From DAIMZM01 sp036733985 (GTDB taxonomy: Bacteria; Bacillota; Dehalobacteriia; UBA4068): a stretch of DNA of 40,581 bases. The stretch lies in NCBI GenBank assembly GCA_036733985.1, contig DAIMZM010000007.1, forward strand, positions 1 through 40,581, in the 5' to 3' direction. Shown piece after piece: positions 17,244 to 25,249 of the stretch; position 1 is the first letter of the stretch, and each line of letters opens with the position of its first letter. The position numbers and the translations under genes were made by a program. The notes below the pieces were generated by a model. The model was not told where the DNA came from. It saw nothing but the letters and a program-made list of their open reading frames with translations, and searched no databases.

Positions 17244-18191
17244 TTATCCTTTCTGCGTCGCGGCTCTTTTGTACCTGTCGCGGATACGCGGGTCGATAAA
17301 GGCGTACAACAGATCGATAATCAGCATCACCATCATGAAGAAAAAGGCCAGGAACAGGGCGCAGCCGGTGATCTGCGGCACATCCTTCATCCGGATAGCC
17401 TCAATAATCAGCTTGCCTACCCCGTTAATGGAGAAGACCTGCTCAATAACGACCGCGCCCCCCAACAGCCAGCCGAATTCCATACCCACCACGGTGATGA
17501 TGGGCAACAAGGCGTTGCGCAGGGCATGGCGGAAGATGACCACCCGCTCTTTCTGGCCCTTGGAACGGGCTGTACGCACAAAGTCCTGGCGTATCGCCTC
17601 CAGCATGGTGGTGCGGGTCAGGCGCAGGATGGAGGCGGACACGGGCATGGCCAGGGTAAAGGAGGGCAGGATGAAATTCACCCAGGTATCATTGCCGTAG
17701 GAAGGCAGCAGGGCCAGCTTCAGCGCAAAGACCAAAATCAGCATCAGGCCCAGCCAAAAGCCGGGCATTGAAGCCATCAGCATGGCCAAGGACGTCCCGG
17801 TTATGTCAAAAACGCTGTATTGCTTGACCGCCGCGATAATGCCCAAGGGGACGCCGATCACCACCGCCAGCAGGATGGCTGATACAGCCAGCCGCACTGT
17901 GATGGGAAAGCGGCTGGTAATTTCCGAAAATACGGCGCGGCCGGTGGTATAAGAATTACCCATATCCCCCTGGAGCAATCCCCCCACATAGCTGACATAA
18001 CGGACCAGGAGGGGCCGGTCGAACCCCAGCTCATGATTGAGCTGAGCCACCGCCTCTTTGCTGGCCCTGGGCCCCAGCATCACCTGCCCCGGGTTGCTGG
18101 GCGTCAGGCTCATAATCAGAAAAACGATTAAAATTATTGCCAATAGGGTGGGAATCAGGATTAAGAACCGCTTCAAGACAAATCTTGCCAC
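17244..18191 (-). CDS. dppB: Dipeptide/oligopeptide ABC transporter permease, DppB-like (system 2)
   Basis: This 315-residue six-span permease has the N-terminal RFVLKRFLILIPTLLAIIL, the SLTPSNPG loop and the EAA motif ARSKGQKERVVIFRHALRN. Translation appears to start at GTG 18191 after AAGGCGGTGA. It has the same length as the DppB of system 1. The gene follows the MttB-type methyltransferase genes by only 70 bases, so this transporter and the methyltransferases are probably co-transcribed. That suggests it imports their substrate or a precursor of it. Confidence 0.92.
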   Translation of the reverse strand: MARFVLKRFLILIPTLLAIILIVFLIMSLTPSNPGQVMLGPRASKEAVAQLNHELGFDRPLLVRYVSYVGGLLQGDMGNSYTTGRAVFSEITSRFPITVRLAVSAILLAVVIGVPLGIIAAVKQYSVFDITGTSLAMLMASMPGFWLGLMLILVFALKLALLPSYGNDTWVNFILPSFTLAMPVSASILRLTRTTMLEAIRQDFVRTARSKGQKERVVIFRHALRNALLPIITVVGMEFGWLLGGAVVIEQVFSINGVGKLIIEAIRMKDVPQITGCALFLAFFFMMVMLIIDLLYAFIDPRIRDRYKRAATQKG

Positions 18192-18261
18192 TTTCTCACC
18201 GCCTTAGCATCATTTCAAAGGTCCTGCGCCATCGGGTTCGCCCCTGTCCCAGCAGGCGACC

Positions 18262-19683
18262 CTACAGCAATTCCTGTTCCGCGGCTTTACGGATCGCCTT
18301 GAGCTCCGCTTCCGTCTCCGGCGGCAAGGACAGGGGCTCATCCTTGGCCAGCAGGGCCGCAACCTCCTCAGCCGCCTTGTCCAGCAGGCCCTTTTCAGCC
18401 GCCGCGCTTTCGCTCAGCATCTGATCAAAGCCCAGCCGGGCCATAAAAGTTTCCGGATCCCGCAAATGCATCAGGGTATGCGTCTCCACCATATAGTTGG
18501 AGCCGCCCGCCGCCACATTACCGATGGCCTCCAGGCCCAGGCTCTCATCATCCAGCTCAAAGCCGGCGAAAGACCGGCGCACCATGGCGAACAATTCATT
18601 ATCCAGCACCAGCTGCTCCAGGGAGCCGCACATCACGCTGGCCAGGCTGCCGAAACCGGTGATCAGGCTGGCCCCGGCCAGGGCGGGCAGCAAAGCATTA
18701 TGCATTTTCTCATAGCCGGTCTGCTCATCATAGCCATAGGCGGTGCAGGATAAGCCGTAAACATCGCTGAGAAAACCGCAATAAGCGGCCAACTGGGCGC
18801 AGATGGCGCTGGCGATGCCGTTTTCCGGCAAACCCAGGATGGCCTGGGCCCGTTTCATATTGCAGAAAAAGGGGCGGTAGCTGAAAATCAGCGGCGTTTC
18901 CGGCCGCAGCAGATAAGCCAGGGCCGCAAAAGCCAGGATCTCGGCATGGCACTGGGCTACGCAGCCGGTAACGGTGATCGGCCCGGTCAGGCCGGCCATG
19001 GGCGCGGCCAATATGGCAATGGGTATGCCGGCCCCCGCCAGGATGGCGGTGATATCCGTGATCTCCTTGGGCAAATAAAGGGGCGATTCAGGAGAGACTC
19101 CCACCAGTCCGGGATAAGCCTGGTTGCCGGCGGCGAAAACCTGGAACAGCTCGGCAATATATTTGGCATTGCCCACGGTGGAGACGCCCGGCGCGTAAAT
19201 CGGTTTTTTGCAGGTGCGGAACATCGTCTCTGTCTGCACATATTGGCTGATGGGGGCGGGCACTTCCTCAGGGTAGAACAGGCAGCAGGGCAAATCCAGC
19301 TCCGGCAGCTGATTCATCAGCCTTAAGGCATTGATCATATCGCTGCTGCCCGCATTCCGCCGGCTGCCGCTTTGCACATCCATCACCCAAGGCGCGCCGC
19401 CGGTGCTATGGGTACGCACCCGGCCCGGTTCCAGGACAAAGCCCTGATTTGTTTGGCCGCAGCAAAAAGAGATGCGGTTCCGGGCCCCGGCCACCACGGC
19501 GGCGATCAGCTCCCGGTTGAAGAAGACCCGCTCCTCCCGGGCTTGACAGCCCTGTTGGCAAAGCAAATCCCGCATTGCCGGGTCTTCCACCCGGACACCC
19601 TGGTTTTCCAGGATGCGCAAAGACGCGTCATGGAGCTGGGCCAATTGCTGTTGATTCAAATACGTCAAGGCAACGCCGGACAT
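18262..19683 (-). CDS. MttB-family corrinoid methyltransferase without pyrrolysine (copy 1)
   Basis: This 473-residue protein belongs to the trimethylamine methyltransferase (MttB) superfamily. Members transfer a methyl group from a quaternary amine to the cobalt of a partner corrinoid protein. The TIM-barrel core includes APMAGLTGPITVTGCVAQCH, LGLPENGIASAICAQLAAYC and TGYEKMHNALLPALAGASL. The frame is continuous with no internal amber codon. The TAG that ends it coincides with the C-terminus of the paralogue, so it is a true stop and the protein is a non-pyrrolysine member like MtgB (glycine betaine), MtpB (proline betaine) or MtcB (carnitine). The substrate cannot be assigned. The start at ATG 19683 has AGGGGG six bases upstream. 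The gene lies 15 bases after copy 2. Confidence 0.9.
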   Translation of the reverse strand: MSGVALTYLNQQQLAQLHDASLRILENQGVRVEDPAMRDLLCQQGCQAREERVFFNRELIAAVVAGARNRISFCCGQTNQGFVLEPGRVRTHSTGGAPWVMDVQSGSRRNAGSSDMINALRLMNQLPELDLPCCLFYPEEVPAPISQYVQTETMFRTCKKPIYAPGVSTVGNAKYIAELFQVFAAGNQAYPGLVGVSPESPLYLPKEITDITAILAGAGIPIAILAAPMAGLTGPITVTGCVAQCHAEILAFAALAYLLRPETPLIFSYRPFFCNMKRAQAILGLPENGIASAICAQLAAYCGFLSDVYGLSCTAYGYDEQTGYEKMHNALLPALAGASLITGFGSLASVMCGSLEQLVLDNELFAMVRRSFAGFELDDESLGLEAIGNVAAGGSNYMVETHTLMHLRDPETFMARLGFDQMLSESAAAEKGLLDKAAEEVAALLAKDEPLSLPPETEAELKAIRKAAEQELL

Positions 19684-19698
19684 AGGCACCCCCTGTTT

Positions 19699-21132
19699 TT
19701 AACTAAGCAGCTCTTTTTCAGCCGCTTTGGTCAGGTCGTTGATCTCTTTGACCAGAGCCGGATCCAGTTCCGGCTGCTCATGCTTGCTCAGGATATCCCG
19801 GGCGCGCTGGGCAGCCCTTTCCCGGAGATCCGGCTTCCGGGCAGCCTGCCATTCGGCCCAGGTATCGTTAAAGGAAATGGTGGGCTTGAACAGCTGGCCG
19901 CTGCGGAGGACATCCACCGTATGCTGCTGCTGCAGGAAGGTATTGCCGCCCAGCACCACGTCTTCCAGGGCTTCCAGGCCGAAAGCTTCCTCATCGACGA
20001 CACAGGGCTCCAGCACCCGCAGAATGCGGCCGAAGATTTCATCATCGATCACATGCTCCACCGGCGAATAGACCGTGCCGCCGGCCAGGCTGCCCGCGCC
20101 TGTAACCATGGTGGCGCCAGCCAAGGCCGGCAGCAGGCAATTGAGCATCTTTTCATAGCCGATCTGGGCGTCCGAATCGCAGCTGGTGGTATAGCCGCCA
20201 TTGATATCGGAGATAAAGCCGCAGTATTCGGCCAGCTGGGCTGTGAGCGCGCTGGCAATGGCGTTTTCCGGCAAGCCGATGGACAGCTGGCAGGTGCGCA
20301 TATTCGGGAAGAAGCAGCGGGAAGCGTAAAAACGCACTGTCTCCGGATTGATCAGATGATAGAGCACCGCAAAAGCCAGGATTTCCGCATGGCACTGGGT
20401 GACGCAGCCGATCACCGACAGCGGGCTGGTCAGGCCGGCCATGGGCGCGGCCAGCAGTGTGGTGGGAATGCCGGATTTGACCACATAGCCCAGGCAGTCC
20501 GTATCATCCTTCGTCCAGATAAAGGGCGATTGGGGCGAGACATTGATCAGGAAAGGCCGGGGTACGGACTGATCGCAGTTGGTCAGGATATCGTTGAGCT
20601 TGGCAATGTATTTGGCGGAACCGGGATCTGCCAGCCCTGGGCCGTATACCGGCTTCTGGCTGTTCAGCAAGGGCAGGGCCACCTCCAGATACTGGGTCAT
20701 CCGTTTATCAAGGTCAGAGGGGTAAACCAAGGCGCAGGCCATATCGATATTATCCAAATGGTCATTGAGCCGATAAGCGTTGACCAGGTCCTGTCCCGTG
20801 GGCTCCCGGTAATTCCCATCCAGATCCACGATGGCGGCGGCGCCGCCAAAGGTATGGGTATAGTTCTTCCCGGCCTGGATCAGCAAATCCCGGCCAAAAA
20901 GGCTGCGGAACTGGACCTGCCGCTTATTGCTTTTCAGCATAGCCTCGATCAGCTCATGGCTGATCTGGACGCGGTTCTTATGTATCAGCTTGCAGCCATG
21001 CTCCAGCAGCATCTCCCGGACAGCGGGATCGCCCACATCAATGCCGAAACGATCCAGCATGGCGACGGCCGCCTCGTGCAGGCGCTTAACCTCGGCCTGA
21101 GAGATCAGGGAAAACATTGGTTTGGAATACAT
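19699..21132 (-). CDS. MttB-family corrinoid methyltransferase without pyrrolysine (copy 2)
   Basis: This 477-residue paralogue of the adjacent gene shares APMAGLTSPLSVIGCVTQCH, IGLPENAIASALTAQLAEYC, IGYEKMLNCLLPALAGATM and the C-terminal LTKAAEKELL. Clear divergence in the first 150 residues and in the region after the conserved ENAIAS helix suggests a different substrate or a heteromeric partner. It has no in-frame amber codon. The ATG at 21132 follows GAGGAGGAACATC; longer frames would overlap the upstream gene. Expected role: methylated amine plus Co(I) corrinoid protein gives demethylated amine plus methyl-Co(III) protein. The corrinoid protein at 25578 is the obvious partner. Confidence 0.9.
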   Translation of the reverse strand: MYSKPMFSLISQAEVKRLHEAAVAMLDRFGIDVGDPAVREMLLEHGCKLIHKNRVQISHELIEAMLKSNKRQVQFRSLFGRDLLIQAGKNYTHTFGGAAAIVDLDGNYREPTGQDLVNAYRLNDHLDNIDMACALVYPSDLDKRMTQYLEVALPLLNSQKPVYGPGLADPGSAKYIAKLNDILTNCDQSVPRPFLINVSPQSPFIWTKDDTDCLGYVVKSGIPTTLLAAPMAGLTSPLSVIGCVTQCHAEILAFAVLYHLINPETVRFYASRCFFPNMRTCQLSIGLPENAIASALTAQLAEYCGFISDINGGYTTSCDSDAQIGYEKMLNCLLPALAGATMVTGAGSLAGGTVYSPVEHVIDDEIFGRILRVLEPCVVDEEAFGLEALEDVVLGGNTFLQQQHTVDVLRSGQLFKPTISFNDTWAEWQAARKPDLRERAAQRARDILSKHEQPELDPALVKEINDLTKAAEKELLS

Positions 21133-21169
21133 GATGTTCCTCCTCTTTTTCTTGTCCGCAGCCGAGATT

Positions 21170-22219
21170 TTACAAGGGCAGCTTGACGCCAAGGCCCATC
21201 TGCAGCGCTTTTTCAAAGATGGCCTTGCCCATGACCACGTCGCAAACGGACATGCCGATATTGGAAACCACGATCAATTCATCCTTGCCGGTGCGCCCGG
21301 GGATCAGCCCGGCCAGCACCTCGCCGGTTTCGCCCTTGATTTCAGGGAGCCCGCCGGGGAAATAACCCATGCCGGCGAACAGCCGGTGCTCCTCAATGCT
21401 GTCCACAAAGTATTTGTCCGCTTCCCGCTGGATCGCCGGGTCCCAGAAGGTATTCAGGTCGCAGGGAAGTATGGTCTGGCCCGGGGACACCCATTCCCGC
21501 TTCACCACGGAAAGCGTCTCCAGCAGGATAATGGTGGCGGAGGCCATCACCTCGCATTTTTCCGCAATGGTTTGAGGGTCGGCCTTGATCAGTTCCGCAT
21601 CCACTTCCGGCCCCACAGCCGCGATCAGCTGATCTTCACTTTCCGGCCGGACATCGTTGATATAGATTTTCTTCAGCCGGGGCAAAGCGCGGCTCATGAA
21701 GCGGACATGCTCAATGCCCTGTACGCCGCAGCCGAACATGCCGAAGTACTCCGCGTCCGGATGGAAGGCGGCGGCGGTGAGGGCGCTGACCGCCGGGGTA
21801 CGCATGGCGGTGACCCAGGCGCAATCCATGACCGCATACGGGACGCCGGTCTCAATATCGTTTAAGACCAATAGGCCGGTGGTCTGGTCTAAGCCGAATT
21901 CTTTGGGATTCCTCGGGTAACAGGCAATCCATTTAATGCCGCAGGCCAGGTTATTGGGGACATAAGCGGGCATGGCATGGTAAAAAACATCGCTCCAGGG
22001 ATGGACGCCGATTTTGGCCGGCATCTCATATTCCTTTTTGCCATGGGCGGTCAGCGCCTGCCTGATCAAAACTAGGGTTTCTTCCAGGCTAGGGCCGGCT
22101 TTCACGCATTCCTCCCTGGTCAGCCAGAGCGCTTCCTTTCCCAGGTTCAGGGCCTGCTTCAAATGCTGGTGATCTTTCATGAATACCTGTTGCTGTTCTT
22201 TAGTGGCGGTATAGGGCAT
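21170..22219 (-). CDS. Ornithine cyclodeaminase / mu-crystallin family protein
   Basis: This 349-residue NAD(P)-dependent protein has the family's core: a lysine region CGIKWIACYPRN, the arginine segment TAMRTPAVSALTAAAF, and a Rossmann glycine motif FGMFGCGVQGIEHV near residue 155-170. Known members deaminate ornithine to proline, reduce cyclic ketimines, or act on alanine and related amino acids. Next to MttB-type enzymes and proline peptidases, a reaction on proline or a proline analogue is attractive but not proven. GGAGGAGAATCC precedes the ATG. It is the second gene of the block, 54 bases after the TetR gene. Confidence 0.87.
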   Translation of the reverse strand: MPYTATKEQQQVFMKDHQHLKQALNLGKEALWLTREECVKAGPSLEETLVLIRQALTAHGKKEYEMPAKIGVHPWSDVFYHAMPAYVPNNLACGIKWIACYPRNPKEFGLDQTTGLLVLNDIETGVPYAVMDCAWVTAMRTPAVSALTAAAFHPDAEYFGMFGCGVQGIEHVRFMSRALPRLKKIYINDVRPESEDQLIAAVGPEVDAELIKADPQTIAEKCEVMASATIILLETLSVVKREWVSPGQTILPCDLNTFWDPAIQREADKYFVDSIEEHRLFAGMGYFPGGLPEIKGETGEVLAGLIPGRTGKDELIVVSNIGMSVCDVVMGKAIFEKALQMGLGVKLPL

Positions 22220-22273
22220 TGGATTCTCCTCCTTGGACTAAGTTATTTCCACAGGCTTATGACCTGCTGGGCA

Positions 22274-22921
22274 TCATGGTTTCCGCACCACGCGGTCAAA
22301 AACAAAATGGATCACTTCCAGAAATTTTTCCCGTTCATGGTCCTGCTCCTGAGGCCCAAGGCTCAGATCCAAAACTTTCTTGAAGTAGCCCTTAAACAGA
22401 TTGATGGAAAAGCGGTTCAGCATCACCGCGTCGTTATCGTCGATACAGCCCCGCTTCACACATTCATCCAGCATCAGATAATCGCGGTAATCAAAATCGC
22501 CCTGCAAGAACACGGTCCGGAGACTGCCCAGATCCACGATTTCCTGTGGAAAAAGCTCGTAATACTCTTTCATCACAATATAAAGCCGGCGATTATATTT
22601 GCCAAAGAATAGTAAGTCGAAGATGGGCGCATTGGCAAAGGCATGCTTGGAAAAGCAATCCCAAACCCCAAAATGGCGGGCCAGGCAATCCGTTTCCCGC
22701 TCCAGCAGCCTGCTCACTTCGGATAAATAATCCTTTAAATAGCCCAGGGCGGCATACATCGCCAGCTCTTCCACACCTGAGAAATAACGGTAAAGGTTCG
22801 CCGTATTGCAGCGGAGATCATTAGCTAAGCGGCGGATGCTGAGGGCTTCCAGTCCTTCCTCGAAAATAATTTTATGCGCCGCGACGATGTACTGCCCTTT
22901 GCTGATGTTCTGTTTAGGCAT
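22274..22921 (-). CDS. TetR/AcrR family transcriptional regulator
   Basis: This 215-residue protein has a TetR-type N-terminal helix-turn-helix: AAHKIIFEEGLEALSIRR, then LANDLRCNTANLYRYF at about residues 14-48. A helical C-terminal ligand-binding domain follows and resembles no specific subfamily I recognise. GAGGTAGCCT precedes the ATG. It heads the minus-strand methyltransferase/transport block and faces the divergent MetH-activation-like gene across 382 AT-rich bases, so it probably represses both directions and responds to the pathway substrate. Confidence 0.88.
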   Translation of the reverse strand: MPKQNISKGQYIVAAHKIIFEEGLEALSIRRLANDLRCNTANLYRYFSGVEELAMYAALGYLKDYLSEVSRLLERETDCLARHFGVWDCFSKHAFANAPIFDLLFFGKYNRRLYIVMKEYYELFPQEIVDLGSLRTVFLQGDFDYRDYLMLDECVKRGCIDDNDAVMLNRFSINLFKGYFKKVLDLSLGPQEQDHEREKFLEVIHFVFDRVVRKP

Positions 22922-23303
22922 AGGCTACCTCAAAATCCATATGAATAATAATTAATTTATTATGTATAAATAAAATCTTTCGGCACCTCCAAAAGCTTTG
23001 TCCAAAGATAGGATAATGCAAAGTTTTGGTTAAAAAGCGCTGAGAATTTAGATAAAATCTAGTTTTAACCGTGATTTAATCGCGATTAATTTCTCAAATT
23101 ATATCCACCATTACAGAATTTGTCAATATGCAAACTGCAAAAAAGCGAAAAATTATAAAAAAGATAAAATAGTCTGTATTCGGCGGCAAGCGCATTTGTT
23201 CGGCCCTAGCTGGCCTTTGCCAATAAAAAAAGGCGGCAGGAATAAACCGGGGCAGCGAGAACTCATTTTAGGCAAATTGCCAAAAAAGCGAGCGGACACG
23301 GTC
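22922..23303. promoter_or_regulatory. AT-rich divergent regulatory region between tetR and the activation-protein gene
   Basis: These 382 bases hold no convincing gene and are much richer in A+T than the flanks. On the minus strand a candidate promoter for tetR is TTGGAG, 18 bases, TATACA. No good pair of boxes was found for the plus-strand gene. Inverted repeats include the 14-base palindrome at 23076-23089 and TAGAT-AAA-ATCTA at 23049-23061. Confidence 0.5.
23076..23089. promoter_or_regulatory. Candidate TetR operator palindrome
   Basis: The sequence TTAATCGCGATTAA is a perfect 14-base palindrome with a GC core in otherwise AT-rich DNA, midway between the divergent tetR and activation-protein genes. 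Size and position fit a TetR-dimer operator. No binding data exist here. Confidence 0.45.
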
Positions 23304-23987
23304 ATGAACGAAACACTGAAACTGGATATTCCCTTTGAATTAAACCGGGCGGCGCTATTGTCCCTGCTGCATTGCACTGAGGACGCGGAGCTCTTTCAGC
23401 GGGCCCTCTCCTTATACCAGGAAACCCGGGCGCTATTCCGCCCGCTCTATCTGGCCCGGGAATTCAGCGTCCAGCGGCGCCTGCCCCAGGGCGCTATGAT
23501 TGGCGGTCGCCTGTTCAGCAGCCGTATTCTTAGCGCCAAACTGCAAGACAGCCAAAGGGTGCTGGTCTATATCGCCTCCTGCGGCTGCGCCATCAGCCAA
23601 AAATGCCGGGAGGCCACAGATCCCCTGGATCATTACCTCCTGGATCAGCTGGCTTATTTAGCCTATTTGCGGGCTATGGAGGAAATGGCCAGGGAGATGG
23701 AGCCGCTTTTTGGCATAAAAAAATACCGGCTGCTCTGCCCCGGTTCCATTATCGATTGGAGCGTTGCCGATGTGCGCCTGTTTTTTTCGCTGATGGACGG
23801 CCTTTACCAGCGGGCCGGGCTCCGCTGCCTGGACAGCGGCCTGATCGATCCGCTCAAATCCACTTCCGGCATTGTTTATGAGACGGAAGAGGATTTTGAG
23901 AGCTGCGCCCTCTGCCCCCGGGCCAGATGTGAAAGCCGCCGCCTGCCTTTTGACCCGGAACAGCATGAAGCCATGTGCGCCCTGTAA
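23304..23987 (+). CDS. Stand-alone MetH activation-domain-like protein (probable corrinoid reactivation)
   Basis: This 227-residue protein resembles the S-adenosylmethionine-binding activation domain of B12-dependent methionine synthase. The signs are the central helix-rich stretch after DPLDHYLLDQLAYLAYLRA, the segment RLLCPGSIIDWSVADVRLFF (matching the R-x-SPG...W...Q/D...F region), and DPLKSTSGIV near residue 190. A C-x2-C-x4-C motif (CALCPRARC) near the C-terminus is seen in small clostridial members and could bind metal or an iron-sulfur cluster. In methionine synthase this domain reductively methylates inactive Co(II) cobalamin, so a role in rescuing the neighbouring corrinoid protein is likely. 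The ATG at 23304 is chosen because the family similarity starts there, though no strong ribosome-binding site is visible. The frame runs upstream to a TTG at 23196. Confidence 0.68.
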   Translation: MNETLKLDIPFELNRAALLSLLHCTEDAELFQRALSLYQETRALFRPLYLAREFSVQRRLPQGAMIGGRLFSSRILSAKLQDSQRVLVYIASCGCAISQKCREATDPLDHYLLDQLAYLAYLRAMEEMAREMEPLFGIKKYRLLCPGSIIDWSVADVRLFFSLMDGLYQRAGLRCLDSGLIDPLKSTSGIVYETEEDFESCALCPRARCESRRLPFDPEQHEAMCAL

Positions 23988-24001
23988 AACCAAGGCGCGG
24001 T

Positions 24002-25249
24002 TTATTTGGGCAGCAGCCCCTTGCGGTATTGGCCTGGGGTAACGCCCACCTTTTTCTTAAAAACCCGGGAAAAATACTGCTGATTTTCATAGCCCAGCTG
24101 CTGGGCGATTTCCGCCAGGGACAGGCCGCCCTTTTTCAACAGCTTTTTGGCCATATCCATACGGCAGTCCATCAAATAAGCGGAAAAGGTCATACCCGTA
24201 TAGTCTTTAAACAGGTGGGAGAAATACGAAGGGCTCAGGGAGACATGAGCCGCCACCTGCTCCACAGTGAGGGCTTCCGCAAAATTATGCTCGATATATT
24301 GCCGGCTTTTCCGGATGGCATTGCCCCGCTGATTCGCCATTTCCGCCCGCACCAAGTCGATGAAAACCCGCAGCGAATCAGCCAGTGCATGGGAAAGCTC
24401 CACCAAATCCGTAACCCCCAGGCAGCAGCGCTGGAAGCGCCCGACAATCTCATAGACGGTATCCGGCGAATCCGTGGTTTGCAGCAGCACCCGGGACAGG
24501 ACGCCCATCAGCTCATTCATGCGGATCTTGATCAATTCCACATTATTCCCGGCGGAAAAGTAGATATGGGCGATGATATTATTGAGCAATTCCTGGGTGC
24601 CCTCTAAATCCCCCTCGGCAATGCGCTCCACCAGCTCCTTTTCCTGCCGCAGCTGGGTCTGGGTGGGATTGCCCGCGTCAACCAGGCGCTGCAGGCATTC
24701 GCCGATCCGGGCCTGCTGCTGATTGACCAGCCGCCGTTCCAGGGTGATTTGCCGGTCTTCATGGGAAAGCAGATTATAGACCAGCTGAAACAGGAGCTTG
24801 CCGATATAGTAAGCCCGGTCGGCCTCAATAATCAGGGGGATTTCCGCCAGGGCGGAAATATAGGCTTCCCTTTCCCCTCCGGGAATATTATAGCGCTGCA
24901 TAATCATATCCACAGACACATTTTCCATCCCTGACAGCAAAACCGGGCCCACCAGCACGCTGCCTATATAGCGGTTATCTTCCGTGATGGCCACGGAAAA
25001 ATGCACCAGCTGGGCGGAGCAAAGATAAAAATAGCACTCACCCAGGGTGGCCGCGAACTGGCCGCCTTTGCTATGTACGCTGTTGCAGCTGCAATAGGCC
25101 CCGGTATGGGCCTGGAACATGCGGCAAAAGCGGTAGGCGTCGCCAAAACTGACCACCGTCTGGCCCGCACTGTCCAGAATCGCCACGTTCAGGCCGGTTG
25201 CCGCGCTGAAAACCGACATATTTGCTGATAGCTGATCAATAAAATTCAT
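24002..25249 (-). CDS. AraC-family regulator with N-terminal PocR-type sensor domain
   Basis: This 415-residue regulator has, in residues about 1-170, the features of a PocR sensory domain: FSAATGLNVAILDSAGQ, cysteines near FCRMFQ and YCSCNSVH, and YIGSVLVGPVLLS. A helical linker follows. The last 100 residues are an AraC DNA-binding domain with two helix-turn-helix units (LTVEQVAAHVSLSPSYFSHL and LSLAEIAQQLGYENQQYFSR) and the closing VGVTPGQYRK. PocR domains sense small organic ligands and often regulate corrinoid-dependent pathways. The start at ATG 25249 has GGAGG upstream and lies just behind a strong promoter, which excludes the longer frame. It is convergent with the activation-protein gene (14 bases apart) and divergent from the corrinoid-protein gene, its likely target. 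Confidence 0.88.
   Translation of the reverse strand: MNFIDQLSANMSVFSAATGLNVAILDSAGQTVVSFGDAYRFCRMFQAHTGAYCSCNSVHSKGGQFAATLGECYFYLCSAQLVHFSVAITEDNRYIGSVLVGPVLLSGMENVSVDMIMQRYNIPGGEREAYISALAEIPLIIEADRAYYIGKLLFQLVYNLLSHEDRQITLERRLVNQQQARIGECLQRLVDAGNPTQTQLRQEKELVERIAEGDLEGTQELLNNIIAHIYFSAGNNVELIKIRMNELMGVLSRVLLQTTDSPDTVYEIVGRFQRCCLGVTDLVELSHALADSLRVFIDLVRAEMANQRGNAIRKSRQYIEHNFAEALTVEQVAAHVSLSPSYFSHLFKDYTGMTFSAYLMDCRMDMAKKLLKKGGLSLAEIAQQLGYENQQYFSRVFKKKVGVTPGQYRKGLLPK

Noticed and set aside
18262..18264. TAG at the end of MttB copy 1 as a possible pyrrolysine codon
   Set aside because: The TAG falls where the paralogue's protein also ends, and the frame after it shows no continued similarity. 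Several other genes here also stop at TAG, so it is an ordinary stop.
19372..21186. Long plus-strand open frame opposite the two MttB genes
   Set aside because: It is antisense to two clear enzymes, has His/Gln/Gly-rich composition typical of the complement of GC-rich coding DNA, and shows no domain.
23196..23303. N-terminal extension of the activation-like protein to TTG 23196
   Set aside because: The extra 36 residues are Lys/Arg/Gly-rich without family similarity and start at a TTG with no ribosome-binding site.
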